Below, piece by piece: positions 1 through 5,487 of a stretch of DNA of 12,746 bases. The DNA lies in NCBI GenBank assembly GCA_017548245.1, contig JAFYMU010000094.1, positions 1-12,746 on the forward strand. Reading direction: 5' to 3'. A program made the translations under genes and the position numbers. How positions within the stretch are numbered: position 1 is the first letter of the stretch; each line of letters opens with the position of its first letter. The notes under the pieces were generated by a model, which was not told the DNA's origin, searched no databases, and saw only the letters and a list, made by a program, of their open reading frames with translations. Origin of the DNA: Kiritimatiellia bacterium (GTDB taxonomy: Bacteria; Verrucomicrobiota; Kiritimatiellia; RFP12; DVOR01).

Positions 1-70
1 AGTGGTCTCCTGGCTCGAAACGGACCATCTTCCAGCGCTTCTTGTCTTTTTTTTCTCCAATGATTAACAT
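1..70 (-). CDS. N-terminal fragment of an unrecognised protein, leaving the window
   Basis: An ATG at 70..68 opens a frame that stays open to the window edge and gives 23 residues starting MLIIGEKKDKKRWKMVRFEP. A strong Shine-Dalgarno sequence (GGAGGAG, 80..74) lies four bases upstream, and a promoter-like pair lies further up at 101..129. The fragment is lysine-rich and has no signal peptide. Too little is visible to assign a family. An internal ATG at codon 14 is a possible alternative start but has a weaker ribosome site. The gene is separated from the rplU-rpmB operon by that operon's terminator and about 400 bases, so it is probably its own unit. Confidence 0.5.
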   Translation of the reverse strand, partial: MLIIGEKKDKKRWKMVRFEPGDH

Positions 71-100
71 GGTCTCCTCCTTTTCTCCAGTGTCATCCAC

Positions 101-129
101 AAGATGCCACATTGCTTTTCTTAAGTCAA
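101..129 (-). promoter_or_regulatory. Promoter for the gene leaving the left edge
   Basis: On the minus strand a -35 box TTGACT (129..124) is followed after exactly 17 bases by CATCTT (106..101). The -35 matches the sigma-70 consensus at five of six positions and the -10 at three. The implied start near 94 leaves a short leader of about 24 bases ending in the GGAGGAG ribosome site. Confidence 0.45.
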
Positions 130-138
130 GCCCAAACT

Positions 139-231
139 TTACATGATTTCTGGGTCTTGCATAATCTCATTCGTGGTGTGCATTTTTACCTCTTGAAATG
201 AAAACGCGGTCGAGTCCGATGGCGTTGACAT
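139..231 (-). CDS. Possible small ORF of 30 residues
   Basis: An ATG at 231..229 preceded by AAAGGA with five-base spacing opens a 30-codon frame ending TAA at 141..139. The product is acidic to neutral, has no membrane segment and ends in two methionine-rich stretches (NEIMQDPEIM). A second in-frame ATG (codon 17) has its own AGAGG ribosome site. It lies between the rpmB terminator and the promoter at 101..129. No family is recognised. It could be a real small protein, a gene remnant or chance. Confidence 0.2.
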   Translation of the reverse strand: MSTPSDSTAFSFQEVKMHTTNEIMQDPEIM

Positions 232-465
232 TGAATTCCTTTCCCCATCACCAAACACGCGAGGCTAGCCGACTTTATCCTTGATCTTTTCCCATGTAAA
301 AGGAGACTGCAGTGCTCGGAATCAAAATACTGACGGCAGTCGGCTTTGAGTAATACACCCATTTAAAGGCCGACTAACGCGTTTTCGGCCAATTTCTTAC
401 ATTCCACCAACCCTCGGCTAGGAAAAAGGCTAGAACGCGTGTTTCTCCCCCTCGGTTGCACCCCC

Positions 466-503
466 AAAAAAGAACAGGCGGCATCTGAAACAGATACCGC
501 CTG
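466..503 (-). terminator. Rho-independent terminator of the rplU-rpmA-obgE-rpmB operon
   Basis: The minus strand forms a hairpin with arms at 491-503 and 475-487 (CAGGCGG..CCGCCTG, one G-U pair, three-base loop), followed by a T run at 471..466. It lies 25 bases past the rpmB stop codon. A smaller 7-bp hairpin (AAGGTTA/TAACCTT, 513-530) overlaps the stop codon itself. Confidence 0.85.
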
Positions 504-528
504 AACTGAGGAAAGGTTAAAGCTAACC

Positions 529-759
529 TTAGGCCTTGGTGATGCAGCCCGACTTCAAGCAAGAGGCGCAAACCTTCATGTGACAGGTCTGGCCGTTCGG
601 CTTGCGAACGTGCACGTTCATCAAGTTGGGCTCAAAGCGACGCTTCGAGATACCGGTCGTGTGCAAACCGATGCCGCCCTTGGCCTTCTTCAAACCGTGA
701 CGCACAATGCGGTTGCCAACCATCGGCTTCTTGCCGCAAACTTCACAGATACGAGACAT
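529..759 (-). CDS. rpmB: 50S ribosomal protein L28
   Basis: A 76-residue basic protein of the large ribosomal subunit. It has the characteristic L28 order: an N-terminal CEVCGKKP knuckle (residues 5-12), the GxKTTGISKRRFxPN-type core (here HTTGISKRRFEPN, 33-45), and a C-terminal CASCLKSG knuckle (64-71). The two CxxC pairs make it a zinc-binding form. The start is ATG at 759 with AAGGAG at 773..768, eight bases upstream. It is the last gene of the rplU operon, 40 bases after obgE, and is followed directly by the terminator. rpmB is more often found next to rpmG, so its position after obgE is notable. Identification is secure. Confidence 0.97.
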   Translation of the reverse strand: MSRICEVCGKKPMVGNRIVRHGLKKAKGGIGLHTTGISKRRFEPNLMNVHVRKPNGQTCHMKVCASCLKSGCITKA

Positions 760-799
760 GATGTGTTCTCCTTAGAGTTAAAACGTGATTAAGATTGAT

Positions 800-1903
800 T
801 TAAGGTTTCAAAAACGTTGCCATACGGAAACGTTCTGCAGAGACTTCCGTGTGATCCACTTCCTGACGCGGCTTCGCCTCACGCTTAGCCTGTCCCTTCG
901 CCTGCGGCTTGAGTTCCTGACGCAATGCCTGGAGCACTGCATCCAATCCCGGCTTGCCATCTTCCACCAACGAAAGACGCAAAGGCGTAATCCCCGTCTC
1001 AGCCACGAACGCGTCGTAATGCTCTTGCGCAGCGGGTTCGTCCATCTTGTTGGCAATCACAAGCGCAGGGCGCTCGGCCAACTCGGGATCATAGTTTTCA
1101 ACTTCAGCCCGCAACACGCGGTAAGCATTTTCAGGAAGATTCTCGGTATCGGCCATATCCAAGACGTAAACCAGCATCTTCGAACGCGAGATGTGACGCA
1201 AGAACGTTAAGCCCAAGCCCACACCATCGGCGGCACCTTCAATGATGCCCGGGATATCTGCCACGCGCAACGTAGCATAATCGCCATACACCACCGTGCC
1301 CACAATCGGATGCAACGTCGTAAACGGATAATTGGCAATCTTCGGACGGGCCGCACTCATCGCAGCCAACAAGGACGACTTACCCGCGTTCGGAAAGCCC
1401 ACCAAGCCAGCATCGGCAATCGTCTTCAATTCAAAACGAGCCGTGAATGCTTCACCCTCATCGCCAGGAATGAACTTTTCAGGAGCTTGGTTCACCGAAC
1501 TCTTGAAGTGCACATTACCCCAGCCACCGCGGCCACCCTTAGCAATCGTCAGCGTATCGCCGTGCTCCAACACTTCGCCCAAGAAGGCATCCGTGTCCAG
1601 ATTGTACACTTCGGTTCCACAAGGCACGTCCACAACCAGGTCTTCCCCGTTGCGACCATGCATCTTTTGCCCGGTGCCGTTCACACCATTCTCCGCGAAC
1701 AAACGCGGTTCGTAGAAGACGCGCAGCAAACTATCAGCATGCGTGCTAGCACGCACGATCACGTTACCGCCGCGACCGCCGTCACCTCCGTCAGGACCAC
1801 CTTCCGGAACATGCGATTCACGACGAAAACTTCCGCTTCCGTCACCGCCACGTCCTGCGCGGACCTCGGCTGTTGCCGAATCAACAAAGGTTCTGGTCTT
1901 CAC
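800..1903 (-). CDS. obgE: GTPase Obg/CgtA
   Basis: An essential large-subunit assembly GTPase of 367 residues. The glycine-rich Obg fold occupies about residues 4-158 ([14 protein letters not shown] at 16-29, [10 protein letters not shown] at 37-46). The G domain carries G1 GFPNAGKSS (169-177), switch I NYPFTT (191-196), G3 DIPG (216-219) and G4 NKMD (285-288). The region after the G domain is only about 40 residues, lysine- and arginine-rich (330-350), so neither the Gram-positive OCT domain nor a long acidic tail is present. The start codon is GTG (1903..1901): it puts [13 protein letters not shown] at the usual N-terminal position, and no better ATG is nearby. The upstream ribosome site (GGGTAGAGACG) is weak, so translational coupling to rpmA, 29 bases upstream, is likely. 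Confidence 0.97.
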   Translation of the reverse strand: MKTRTFVDSATAEVRAGRGGDGSGSFRRESHVPEGGPDGGDGGRGGNVIVRASTHADSLLRVFYEPRLFAENGVNGTGQKMHGRNGEDLVVDVPCGTEVYNLDTDAFLGEVLEHGDTLTIAKGGRGGWGNVHFKSSVNQAPEKFIPGDEGEAFTARFELKTIADAGLVGFPNAGKSSLLAAMSAARPKIANYPFTTLHPIVGTVVYGDYATLRVADIPGIIEGAADGVGLGLTFLRHISRSKMLVYVLDMADTENLPENAYRVLRAEVENYDPELAERPALVIANKMDEPAAQEHYDAFVAETGITPLRLSLVEDGKPGLDAVLQALRQELKPQAKGQAKREAKPRQEVDHTEVSAERFRMATFLKP

Positions 1904-1932
1904 CGTCTCTACCCTATACCAATCTCGAGAAA

Positions 1933-2178
1933 TTATTCAGCCACTTCAGGAAGGGGCTTCACTGCAACGACTTTGCCGTTCTTCTGGAATTCGACAACGC
2001 CGTCAATCAACGCAAAAAGCGTGAAGTCGCGACCGCAGCCCACGTTTGCACCCGGTGCAAACTTCGTGCCACGCTGGCGAACGATAATCGATCCGGCGGT
2101 GACGACCTGACCGGCGTAACGCTTGACACCGAGACGCTTCGAATTGCTGTCGCGGCCATTACCAGTGCTACCTGCCAT
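1933..2178 (-). CDS. rpmA: 50S ribosomal protein L27 with a shortened N-terminal tail
   Basis: An 81-residue basic protein recognised by [14 protein letters not shown] (7-20), [29 protein letters not shown] (29-57) and the VVEFQKNG strand near 61-68. The start is ATG at 2178 with AAAGGAT about eight bases upstream. An in-frame TAA three codons before this ATG rules out a longer N-terminus. Compared with the usual MAHKKxGGSTRNGRDS start, the protein begins [11 protein letters not shown] and so lacks about five residues, including the HKK that normally extends toward the peptidyl-transferase centre. It lies 22 bases after rplU and 29 before obgE, the classic rplU-rpmA-obgE order. Confidence 0.96.
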   Translation of the reverse strand: MAGSTGNGRDSNSKRLGVKRYAGQVVTAGSIIVRQRGTKFAPGANVGCGRDFTLFALIDGVVEFQKNGKVVAVKPLPEVAE

Positions 2179-2200
2179 GATTGTTTATCCTTTCCGGAAA

Positions 2201-2515
2201 TTAAGCAATGGATTTAATCTTGAGAACCGTCAATTCCTGGCGGTGACCGACGCGGCGTTCATAACCTTTGCGGCGGTTCTTACGAAAATGAATCAGCTTG
2301 TCGCCACGCTTGTGGCCCAAAACCGTTGCAACAACCTTGGCGCCTTCGACCGTAGGCATGCCAATCTTGAGTTCGTCGCCAGTATTCAATGCGAGCACAG
2401 AGGTAAGCTCAATGTCTGCACCAGCTTCGCCAGCCATGCGATTGACTTCGATCACCGAACCAACCGTCACACGGCACTGGACGCCACCGGCCTCAACGAC
2501 TGCATATGCTTCCAT
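2201..2515 (-). CDS. rplU: 50S ribosomal protein L21
   Basis: A 104-residue protein of the large subunit. It begins MEAYAVVEAGGVQCRVTVG, the L21 pattern YAVIexGGkQyrV, and ends with the conserved block HFRKNRRKGYERRVGHRQ (76-93) followed by TVLKIKSI. ATG at 2515 has AAAGGA at 2529..2524 with eight-base spacing. It is the first gene of the rplU-rpmA-obgE-rpmB operon. A well-formed promoter lies at 2582..2610 with a leader of about 60 bases. No structured L21 leader of the Bacillus type is recognised in that leader. Confidence 0.96.
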   Translation of the reverse strand: MEAYAVVEAGGVQCRVTVGSVIEVNRMAGEAGADIELTSVLALNTGDELKIGMPTVEGAKVVATVLGHKRGDKLIHFRKNRRKGYERRVGHRQELTVLKIKSIA

Positions 2516-2581
2516 GGGATGTGTCCTTTGTTGTGTTTAGAAAGATTCTTCGATGCCCCAATGGCAAAGAAAGTGGCGCAT

Positions 2582-2610
2582 AAGATACCGAAACTTTTAA
2601 CCCTCGTCAA
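2582..2610 (-). promoter_or_regulatory. Promoter of the rplU operon with a GC-rich discriminator
   Basis: The minus strand reads TTGACG (2610..2605), 17 bases, TATCTT (2587..2582), then ATGCGCCACTTTC. The GCGCCAC just after the -10 resembles the discriminator of E. coli rrnB P1 and of other promoters repressed by ppGpp. The same 14 bases, TATGCGCCACTTTC, occur at the rpsO promoter. Confidence 0.7.
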
Positions 2611-2638
2611 CAAATTTCACAAACAAAGTTTTTAGAAA

Positions 2639-2711
2639 ATCATAACCCATTGAAATATCAAACAAAACTATTTGCAAACACACACTCCTCGCAGATCATA
2701 ACTCATTGAAA
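2639..2711 (-). repeat. Pair of 17-bp direct repeats upstream of the rplU promoter
   Basis: Plus-strand ATCATAACCCATTGAAA (2639-2655) and ATCATAACTCATTGAAA (2695-2711) differ at one base and are 56 bases apart. Each contains TATGAT on the minus strand, a good -10 hexamer. They begin about 29 and 85 bases upstream of the rplU -35 box. They may be upstream promoters or binding sites for an activator. Nothing in the window identifies a cognate protein. Confidence 0.5.
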
Positions 2712-2727
2712 CTGCGTCACACAAAAA

Positions 2728-2778
2728 GCCCCTTTTAACCTACTCCAAACAAAGACGCCCCTCGCTTAAAAGGGGCGT
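2728..2778 (-). terminator. Terminator after the Dabb gene, with two competing stems
   Basis: On the minus strand GCCCCTTTTAA (2776..2766) can pair with TTAAAAGGGGC (2738..2728), which is followed by TTTTT (2727..2723), giving an intrinsic terminator with a long loop. The overlapping ACGCCCCT (2778..2771) can instead pair with AGGGGCGT (2762..2755), a compact 8-bp hairpin followed by CTTTG. It lies 16 bases past the stop codon of the upstream gene, so simple termination is the likely role. Confidence 0.65.
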
Positions 2779-2793
2779 TTATTCACGACTCCA

Positions 2794-3090
2794 TTACACA
2801 TTAAAATCCAAACAGAGTCGCACCTCTGTGTAGGGCTTAACATCACGAACGGCCACCTCCACATGCGCCGGATGCGTTGCATACTGCTTGAGTGCCACCT
2901 CGTCTACAAAGGTCGAATCCAACATCACATCCGCATTTGAAGACGCAAGTCCCTCAATCTGCACCTGAATATCCACCAATCCAGGAATCACCCCTTTCAA
3001 ACTCTCAAGCCCAGCCTTCATGCCAACCTTAACCTTTTCCACATCCGTCAAGCCAGCCTTCAACTGCCATAAAATCACATGCTTTACCAT
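2794..3090 (-). CDS. Dabb-family (stress-responsive alpha/beta barrel) protein
   Basis: A 98-residue small cytosolic protein. It begins MVKHVILWQLK, the usual first strand of the dimeric alpha/beta-barrel Dabb family, and continues with the helix and second strand SLKGVIPGLVDIQVQI, the block DVMLDSTFVDEVALKQYATHPAH (about 54-76) and a final strand ending in LCLDFNV. Family members form ferredoxin-like dimers; the substrate is generally unknown, and nothing here defines one. The start is set at the ATG at 3090, because AAAGGA (3105..3100) is nine bases upstream of it and almost touches the two upstream ATGs (3099, 3096), and because this gives the standard N-terminus. It is a single-gene unit between a TATAAT at 3128..3123 and the terminator at 2728..2778. 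Confidence 0.85.
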   Translation of the reverse strand: MVKHVILWQLKAGLTDVEKVKVGMKAGLESLKGVIPGLVDIQVQIEGLASSNADVMLDSTFVDEVALKQYATHPAHVEVAVRDVKPYTEVRLCLDFNV

Positions 3091-3122
3091 CTGCATCATC
3101 CTTTCATACGTAATTGAGCATC

Positions 3123-3128
3123 ATTATA
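3123..3128 (-). promoter_or_regulatory. -10 element for the Dabb gene
   Basis: A perfect TATAAT (3128..3123) in the context GGGTATAATGATG. Transcription would start near 3116, about 26 bases before the chosen ATG. No good -35 hexamer is seen at the right distance. GGTATAATG is shared with the promoters at 7065..7078 and 8039..8052. Confidence 0.45.
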
Positions 3129-3178
3129 CCCTATTCCACCCCAAAACGCACCCCTTCCCCAAACAAACACTCACACAC

Positions 3179-3211
3179 AAAAAGAAAAGGCCGCTCGGAA
3201 AGAGCGACCTT
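3179..3211 (-). terminator. Rho-independent terminator of rpsO
   Basis: The minus-strand stem AAGGTCGCTC (3211..3202) pairs with GAGCGGCCTT (3196..3187, one G-U pair) around a five-base loop and runs into TTCTTTTTG. It begins 25 bases after the rpsO stop codon. Confidence 0.85.
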
Positions 3212-3236
3212 TATCTGTTGGTTTGGATACCAAGAC

Positions 3237-3494
3237 TCAGCGACGGAGGCCGAGGTCAGCGAGCATCTTGCGATAAGCTGCTTCGTCGGTGCGCTTGAGG
3301 TAATCCAAAAGCTTGCGGCGGTTGTTCACCATACGGATCAAACCGTAACGGGAGGAGTTATCCTTCTTGTTGATCTTCAAGTGCTCGGTGAGCGCTTCGA
3401 TCTTCTTGGTGAGGGTAGCGATCTGCACTTCGCTGGAGCCGGTGTCACGTTCGTGACGCTGGAACTGCTGACGGATAGCATTTTTGTCAACCAT
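3237..3494 (-). CDS. rpsO: 30S ribosomal protein S15
   Basis: An 85-residue basic four-helix protein of the 30S platform that binds the 16S rRNA central domain. Recognised by [14 protein letters not shown] (13-26), [17 protein letters not shown] (36-52) and the arginine-rich [17 protein letters not shown] (54-70), with a YRKML..LGLRR end. Length is close to the usual 88-89. ATG at 3494 has only a weak purine-rich ribosome site (GAAGAGAG). GGTGTT/AACACC repeats in the leader could close a hairpin right at the start codon, fitting the autogenous control known for rpsO in several bacteria. It is a single-gene unit with its own promoter (3611..3640) and terminator. Confidence 0.97.
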   Translation of the reverse strand: MVDKNAIRQQFQRHERDTGSSEVQIATLTKKIEALTEHLKINKKDNSSRYGLIRMVNNRRKLLDYLKRTDEAAYRKMLADLGLRR

Positions 3495-3573
3495 GGTGTT
3501 TCTCTCTTCTGTTTAGGAGGGTTATTAACACCTTTCACGCTGCCCCGGACATCGGGGCTTGCCCGCAACGGGG
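3495..3573 (-). promoter_or_regulatory. Structured rpsO leader, candidate autoregulatory element
   Basis: The leader of about 110 bases has a perfect stem GCCCCG/CGGGGC (3558-3553 with 3547-3542) and a smaller CCCG/CGGG stem (3572-3569 with 3565-3562). It also has GGTGTT (3532..3527) complementary to AACACC (3500..3495), which abuts the ATG. The leader also contains CCCTCCT, which resembles the anti-Shine-Dalgarno sequence. S15-binding rpsO leaders are known in several phyla but differ in structure; assignment here is by context. Confidence 0.4.
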
Positions 3574-3610
3574 AACGTATCCTAAGACACGTCGCAGGAA
3601 AGTGGCGCAT

Positions 3611-3640
3611 ACAGTATCACACTTCGCGCCTATGTTTCAA
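3611..3640 (-). promoter_or_regulatory. Promoter of rpsO with a GC-rich discriminator
   Basis: The minus strand reads TTGAAA (3640..3635), 18 bases ending in TGA (an extended -10), TACTGT (3616..3611), then ATGCGCCACTTTCC. The bases from the end of the -10 onward are the same as at the rplU promoter (TATGCGCCACTTTC). Confidence 0.6.
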
Positions 3641-3686
3641 GTAAAATCGTCGTAAAGGAGGCGTTTTTGATTGATTCTTCAAACGG

Positions 3687-4607
3687 TTACGCTTGAAAAA
3701 GCCACGTAGAGAGGTAACGATCCCCGCCATCTGGGAGGATTACGACAATGCGTTTGCCCGCATACGCCGGGTCGCGAGAGAGTTCGCGCGCCGCCACAAG
3801 TGCTGCGCCCGAGGAGATACCTACAAGCAATCCCTCCTGCTTTGCCACGGCACGCGCTGCCTCTCCTGCGGCCTCTGCTGAAACAGTCATCACGCGCGAA
3901 ATCAACGTCGTATCCAGATTTTTAGGAATAAAGCCTGCGCCAATCCCCTGCAACTTATGAGCACCTGGCGCACCCCCACTCAACACCGCCGACGTATCGG
4001 GTTCCACCGCCACAATTTCCAATTGCGGCAACGCCTTTCGCAACGCTGCGCCCGTTCCAGAAAGGGTTCCGCCTGTGCCCACCCCAGCCACAAAGACGTC
4101 CAATGCGCCATCCATGTCGGCCAAGATTTCAGGTGCGGTGGTCTGACGATGCGCCGCCGGATTGGCGGGATTTTCAAATTGTTGCGGGATCCAACTGCCT
4201 GGATGCTGCGCCTGCAACTCAAGCGCCTTATCAATCGCCCCTTGCATTCCCAACGCGCCAGGCGTCAACACAATCTCTGCGCCATAGGCCGCCAAGAGTT
4301 TACGACGCTCTTCGCTCATGGTGTCGGGCATCGTCAACATCAAACGATAACCCTTCACGGCGGCGACCAATGCCAAACCGATGCCCGTGTTGCCGCTGGT
4401 GGGTTCGATAATCCAACCGCCTGGTTGCAAGACCCCCTCGCGTTCGGCCGTCTCCACCATCTCGAGCGCGACACGATCCTTCACGCTACCGCCCGGATTA
4501 AAATACTCCACCTTCGCAAAGATCTCTGCCGCCCCATCGTTAAACCGATTGAGGCGCACCAAAGGCGTGCGTCCAAGCGCTTCCAAGATTGAATTCAACC
4601 GAGCCAT
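3687..4607 (-). CDS. cysK: Cysteine synthase (O-acetylserine sulfhydrylase)
   Basis: A PLP enzyme of 306 residues that makes cysteine from O-acetylserine and sulfide in the cytosol. It has the PLP-lysine motif NPGGSVKDR (37-45, Lys43), the substrate-binding loop PTSGNTG (69-75), the phosphate-binding loop GTGGT (177-181), GISSGAA (263-269) near the PLP ring, and PDGGDRYLST (292-301) at the C-terminus. Length is typical for CysK. The start is ATG at 4607: GGGAGGGG (4620..4613) sits five bases before it, whereas the upstream in-frame TTG at 4622 has no ribosome site. It follows the FNT channel gene by 24 bases and probably shares its transcript. CysM is possible but less likely from the motifs. 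A 20-base imperfect hairpin (TTCAAGCG/CGTTTGAA) overlaps the stop codon without a clear T run. Confidence 0.93.
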   Translation of the reverse strand: MARLNSILEALGRTPLVRLNRFNDGAAEIFAKVEYFNPGGSVKDRVALEMVETAEREGVLQPGGWIIEPTSGNTGIGLALVAAVKGYRLMLTMPDTMSEERRKLLAAYGAEIVLTPGALGMQGAIDKALELQAQHPGSWIPQQFENPANPAAHRQTTAPEILADMDGALDVFVAGVGTGGTLSGTGAALRKALPQLEIVAVEPDTSAVLSGGAPGAHKLQGIGAGFIPKNLDTTLISRVMTVSAEAAGEAARAVAKQEGLLVGISSGAALVAARELSRDPAYAGKRIVVILPDGGDRYLSTWLFQA

Positions 4608-4631
4608 ACCAACCCCTCCCAACGGCCGTTC

Positions 4632-5396
4632 TTAGTGCCGCATCTTCTGATACGGCAACGTCACAAAGAAGATTGCACCCAAAATGTTACCAATGGTCAC
4701 GAAGAAGAGGTTAATGCCATAACCCACCCACGTCACTTCGGGGCCAGCATTGTTGATCAACGCGATACCAATGATACTCATATTGGCGATACTGTGCTCA
4801 AATCCGCAGACCATGAAGATCAAAATACACCAAATCGTCATAATCAACTTACCCGATTCGCTCTTCATGCGCACACCACACCAAATCGCCAAACAGACGC
4901 AAATGTTACACAAAATGCCGCGAATCACCATCTCCACCGGTCCCAACGCCACCTTCGACGAGGCCACCTGATGGAAATAACTCACCGCTTCAGGCATCAC
5001 ATTCGCGCCCGACAACTTGTACAACCCAATCAGCATCCACGTGCCCACGAGGTTGCCCAACCAGTTCACCAACCATAATAAGCACGCCATGCGCCACGAG
5101 ATCTTCTTCTCCCACGCCGCCGCCGACAACACCAAGTTGTTGCCCGTGAAGAGTTCGCAACCCGCCATCACCGCCAAGCTCAATGCCGACGAGAAGGCAA
5201 TCGCCGCCACAATGCGCGCCGCCGAACCCATCAACGGCGCCATCAAGCCACCGATGCTCAACGCCACCATGCTACCAAAGGTAATAAACATGCCCGCCAC
5301 CATCGAAGAGATGATGTAACCCTTCGTGTTGCGGAAGTACAACGAAATCTTGGCCAAAGCGGAACCGCACAAGCGGCGATAAGCATCACAATACAT
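4632..5396 (-). CDS. Formate/nitrite transporter (FNT) family channel
   Basis: A 254-residue inner-membrane protein with about six hydrophobic segments (roughly 27-50, 60-80, 105-127, 153-175, 184-205, 224-247). The FNT signatures are present: ELFTGN (81-86) in the interrupted second helix, GNLVGTW (114-120), Lys148, the fourth-helix block RGILCNICVCLAIW (159-172) and GFEHSIANM (198-206). Thr84, Lys148 and His201 correspond by motif to the pore Thr, Lys and His of E. coli FocA. FNT proteins form pentamers passing formate, nitrite or hydrosulfide; the motifs do not decide among them. ATG at 5396 has GGAG seven bases upstream and gives a normal short cytosolic N-terminus. Co-transcription with cysK makes hydrosulfide worth considering. 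Confidence 0.9.
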   Translation of the reverse strand: MYCDAYRRLCGSALAKISLYFRNTKGYIISSMVAGMFITFGSMVALSIGGLMAPLMGSAARIVAAIAFSSALSLAVMAGCELFTGNNLVLSAAAWEKKISWRMACLLWLVNWLGNLVGTWMLIGLYKLSGANVMPEAVSYFHQVASSKVALGPVEMVIRGILCNICVCLAIWCGVRMKSESGKLIMTIWCILIFMVCGFEHSIANMSIIGIALINNAGPEVTWVGYGINLFFVTIGNILGAIFFVTLPYQKMRH

Positions 5397-5433
5397 TCTA
5401 AAACTCCATCAATCGTATCAAATCAATCCCGTT

Positions 5434-5462
5434 ACCATAACACGTTTAGCGCTTTCCTGCAA
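5434..5462 (-). promoter_or_regulatory. Promoter of the FNT channel-cysK unit
   Basis: TTGCAG (5462..5457), 17 bases, then TATGGT (5439..5434) on the minus strand, with TGT just before the -10 (extended -10). The implied start is near 5427, about 30 bases before the ATG of the channel gene. Confidence 0.45.
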
Positions 5463-5487
5463 GCCTAAGCCGCAACGCGCACCCGTT

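Larger units (their letters stand above)
81..465. other. Gene-poor intergenic stretch with inverted repeats
   Basis: Apart from the doubtful 30-codon ORF at 139..231 and the promoter at 101..129, no gene is evident. Several inverted repeats are visible: AGCCGACT at 267-274 with AGTCGGCT at 338-345; GACTGC at 304-309 with GCAGTC at 336-341; and GGCCGA/TCGGCC closing a hairpin over 369-391. They could fold an untranslated RNA, but no known RNA family is recognised. A plus-strand 13-codon frame starting GTG at 312 behind AGGAG is too short to support. Confidence 0.4.

Noticed and set aside
374..571. Minus-strand 65-codon frame over the rpmB terminator
   Set aside because: It overlaps the rpmB 3' end and runs through the terminator hairpin; it has no ribosome site.
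1310..2110. Plus-strand open frame (266 codons) across obgE and rpmA
   Set aside because: It spans two certain minus-strand genes, has no ribosome site and resembles no protein.
3678..3697. cysK terminator
   Set aside because: TTCAAGCG/CGTTTGAA forms a stem over the stop codon, but no T run follows on the minus strand, so it was not listed as a terminator.
4401..4425. tRNA T-arm-like GGTTCGATAATCC
   Set aside because: It lies inside cysK and has no matching acceptor, D or anticodon arms.
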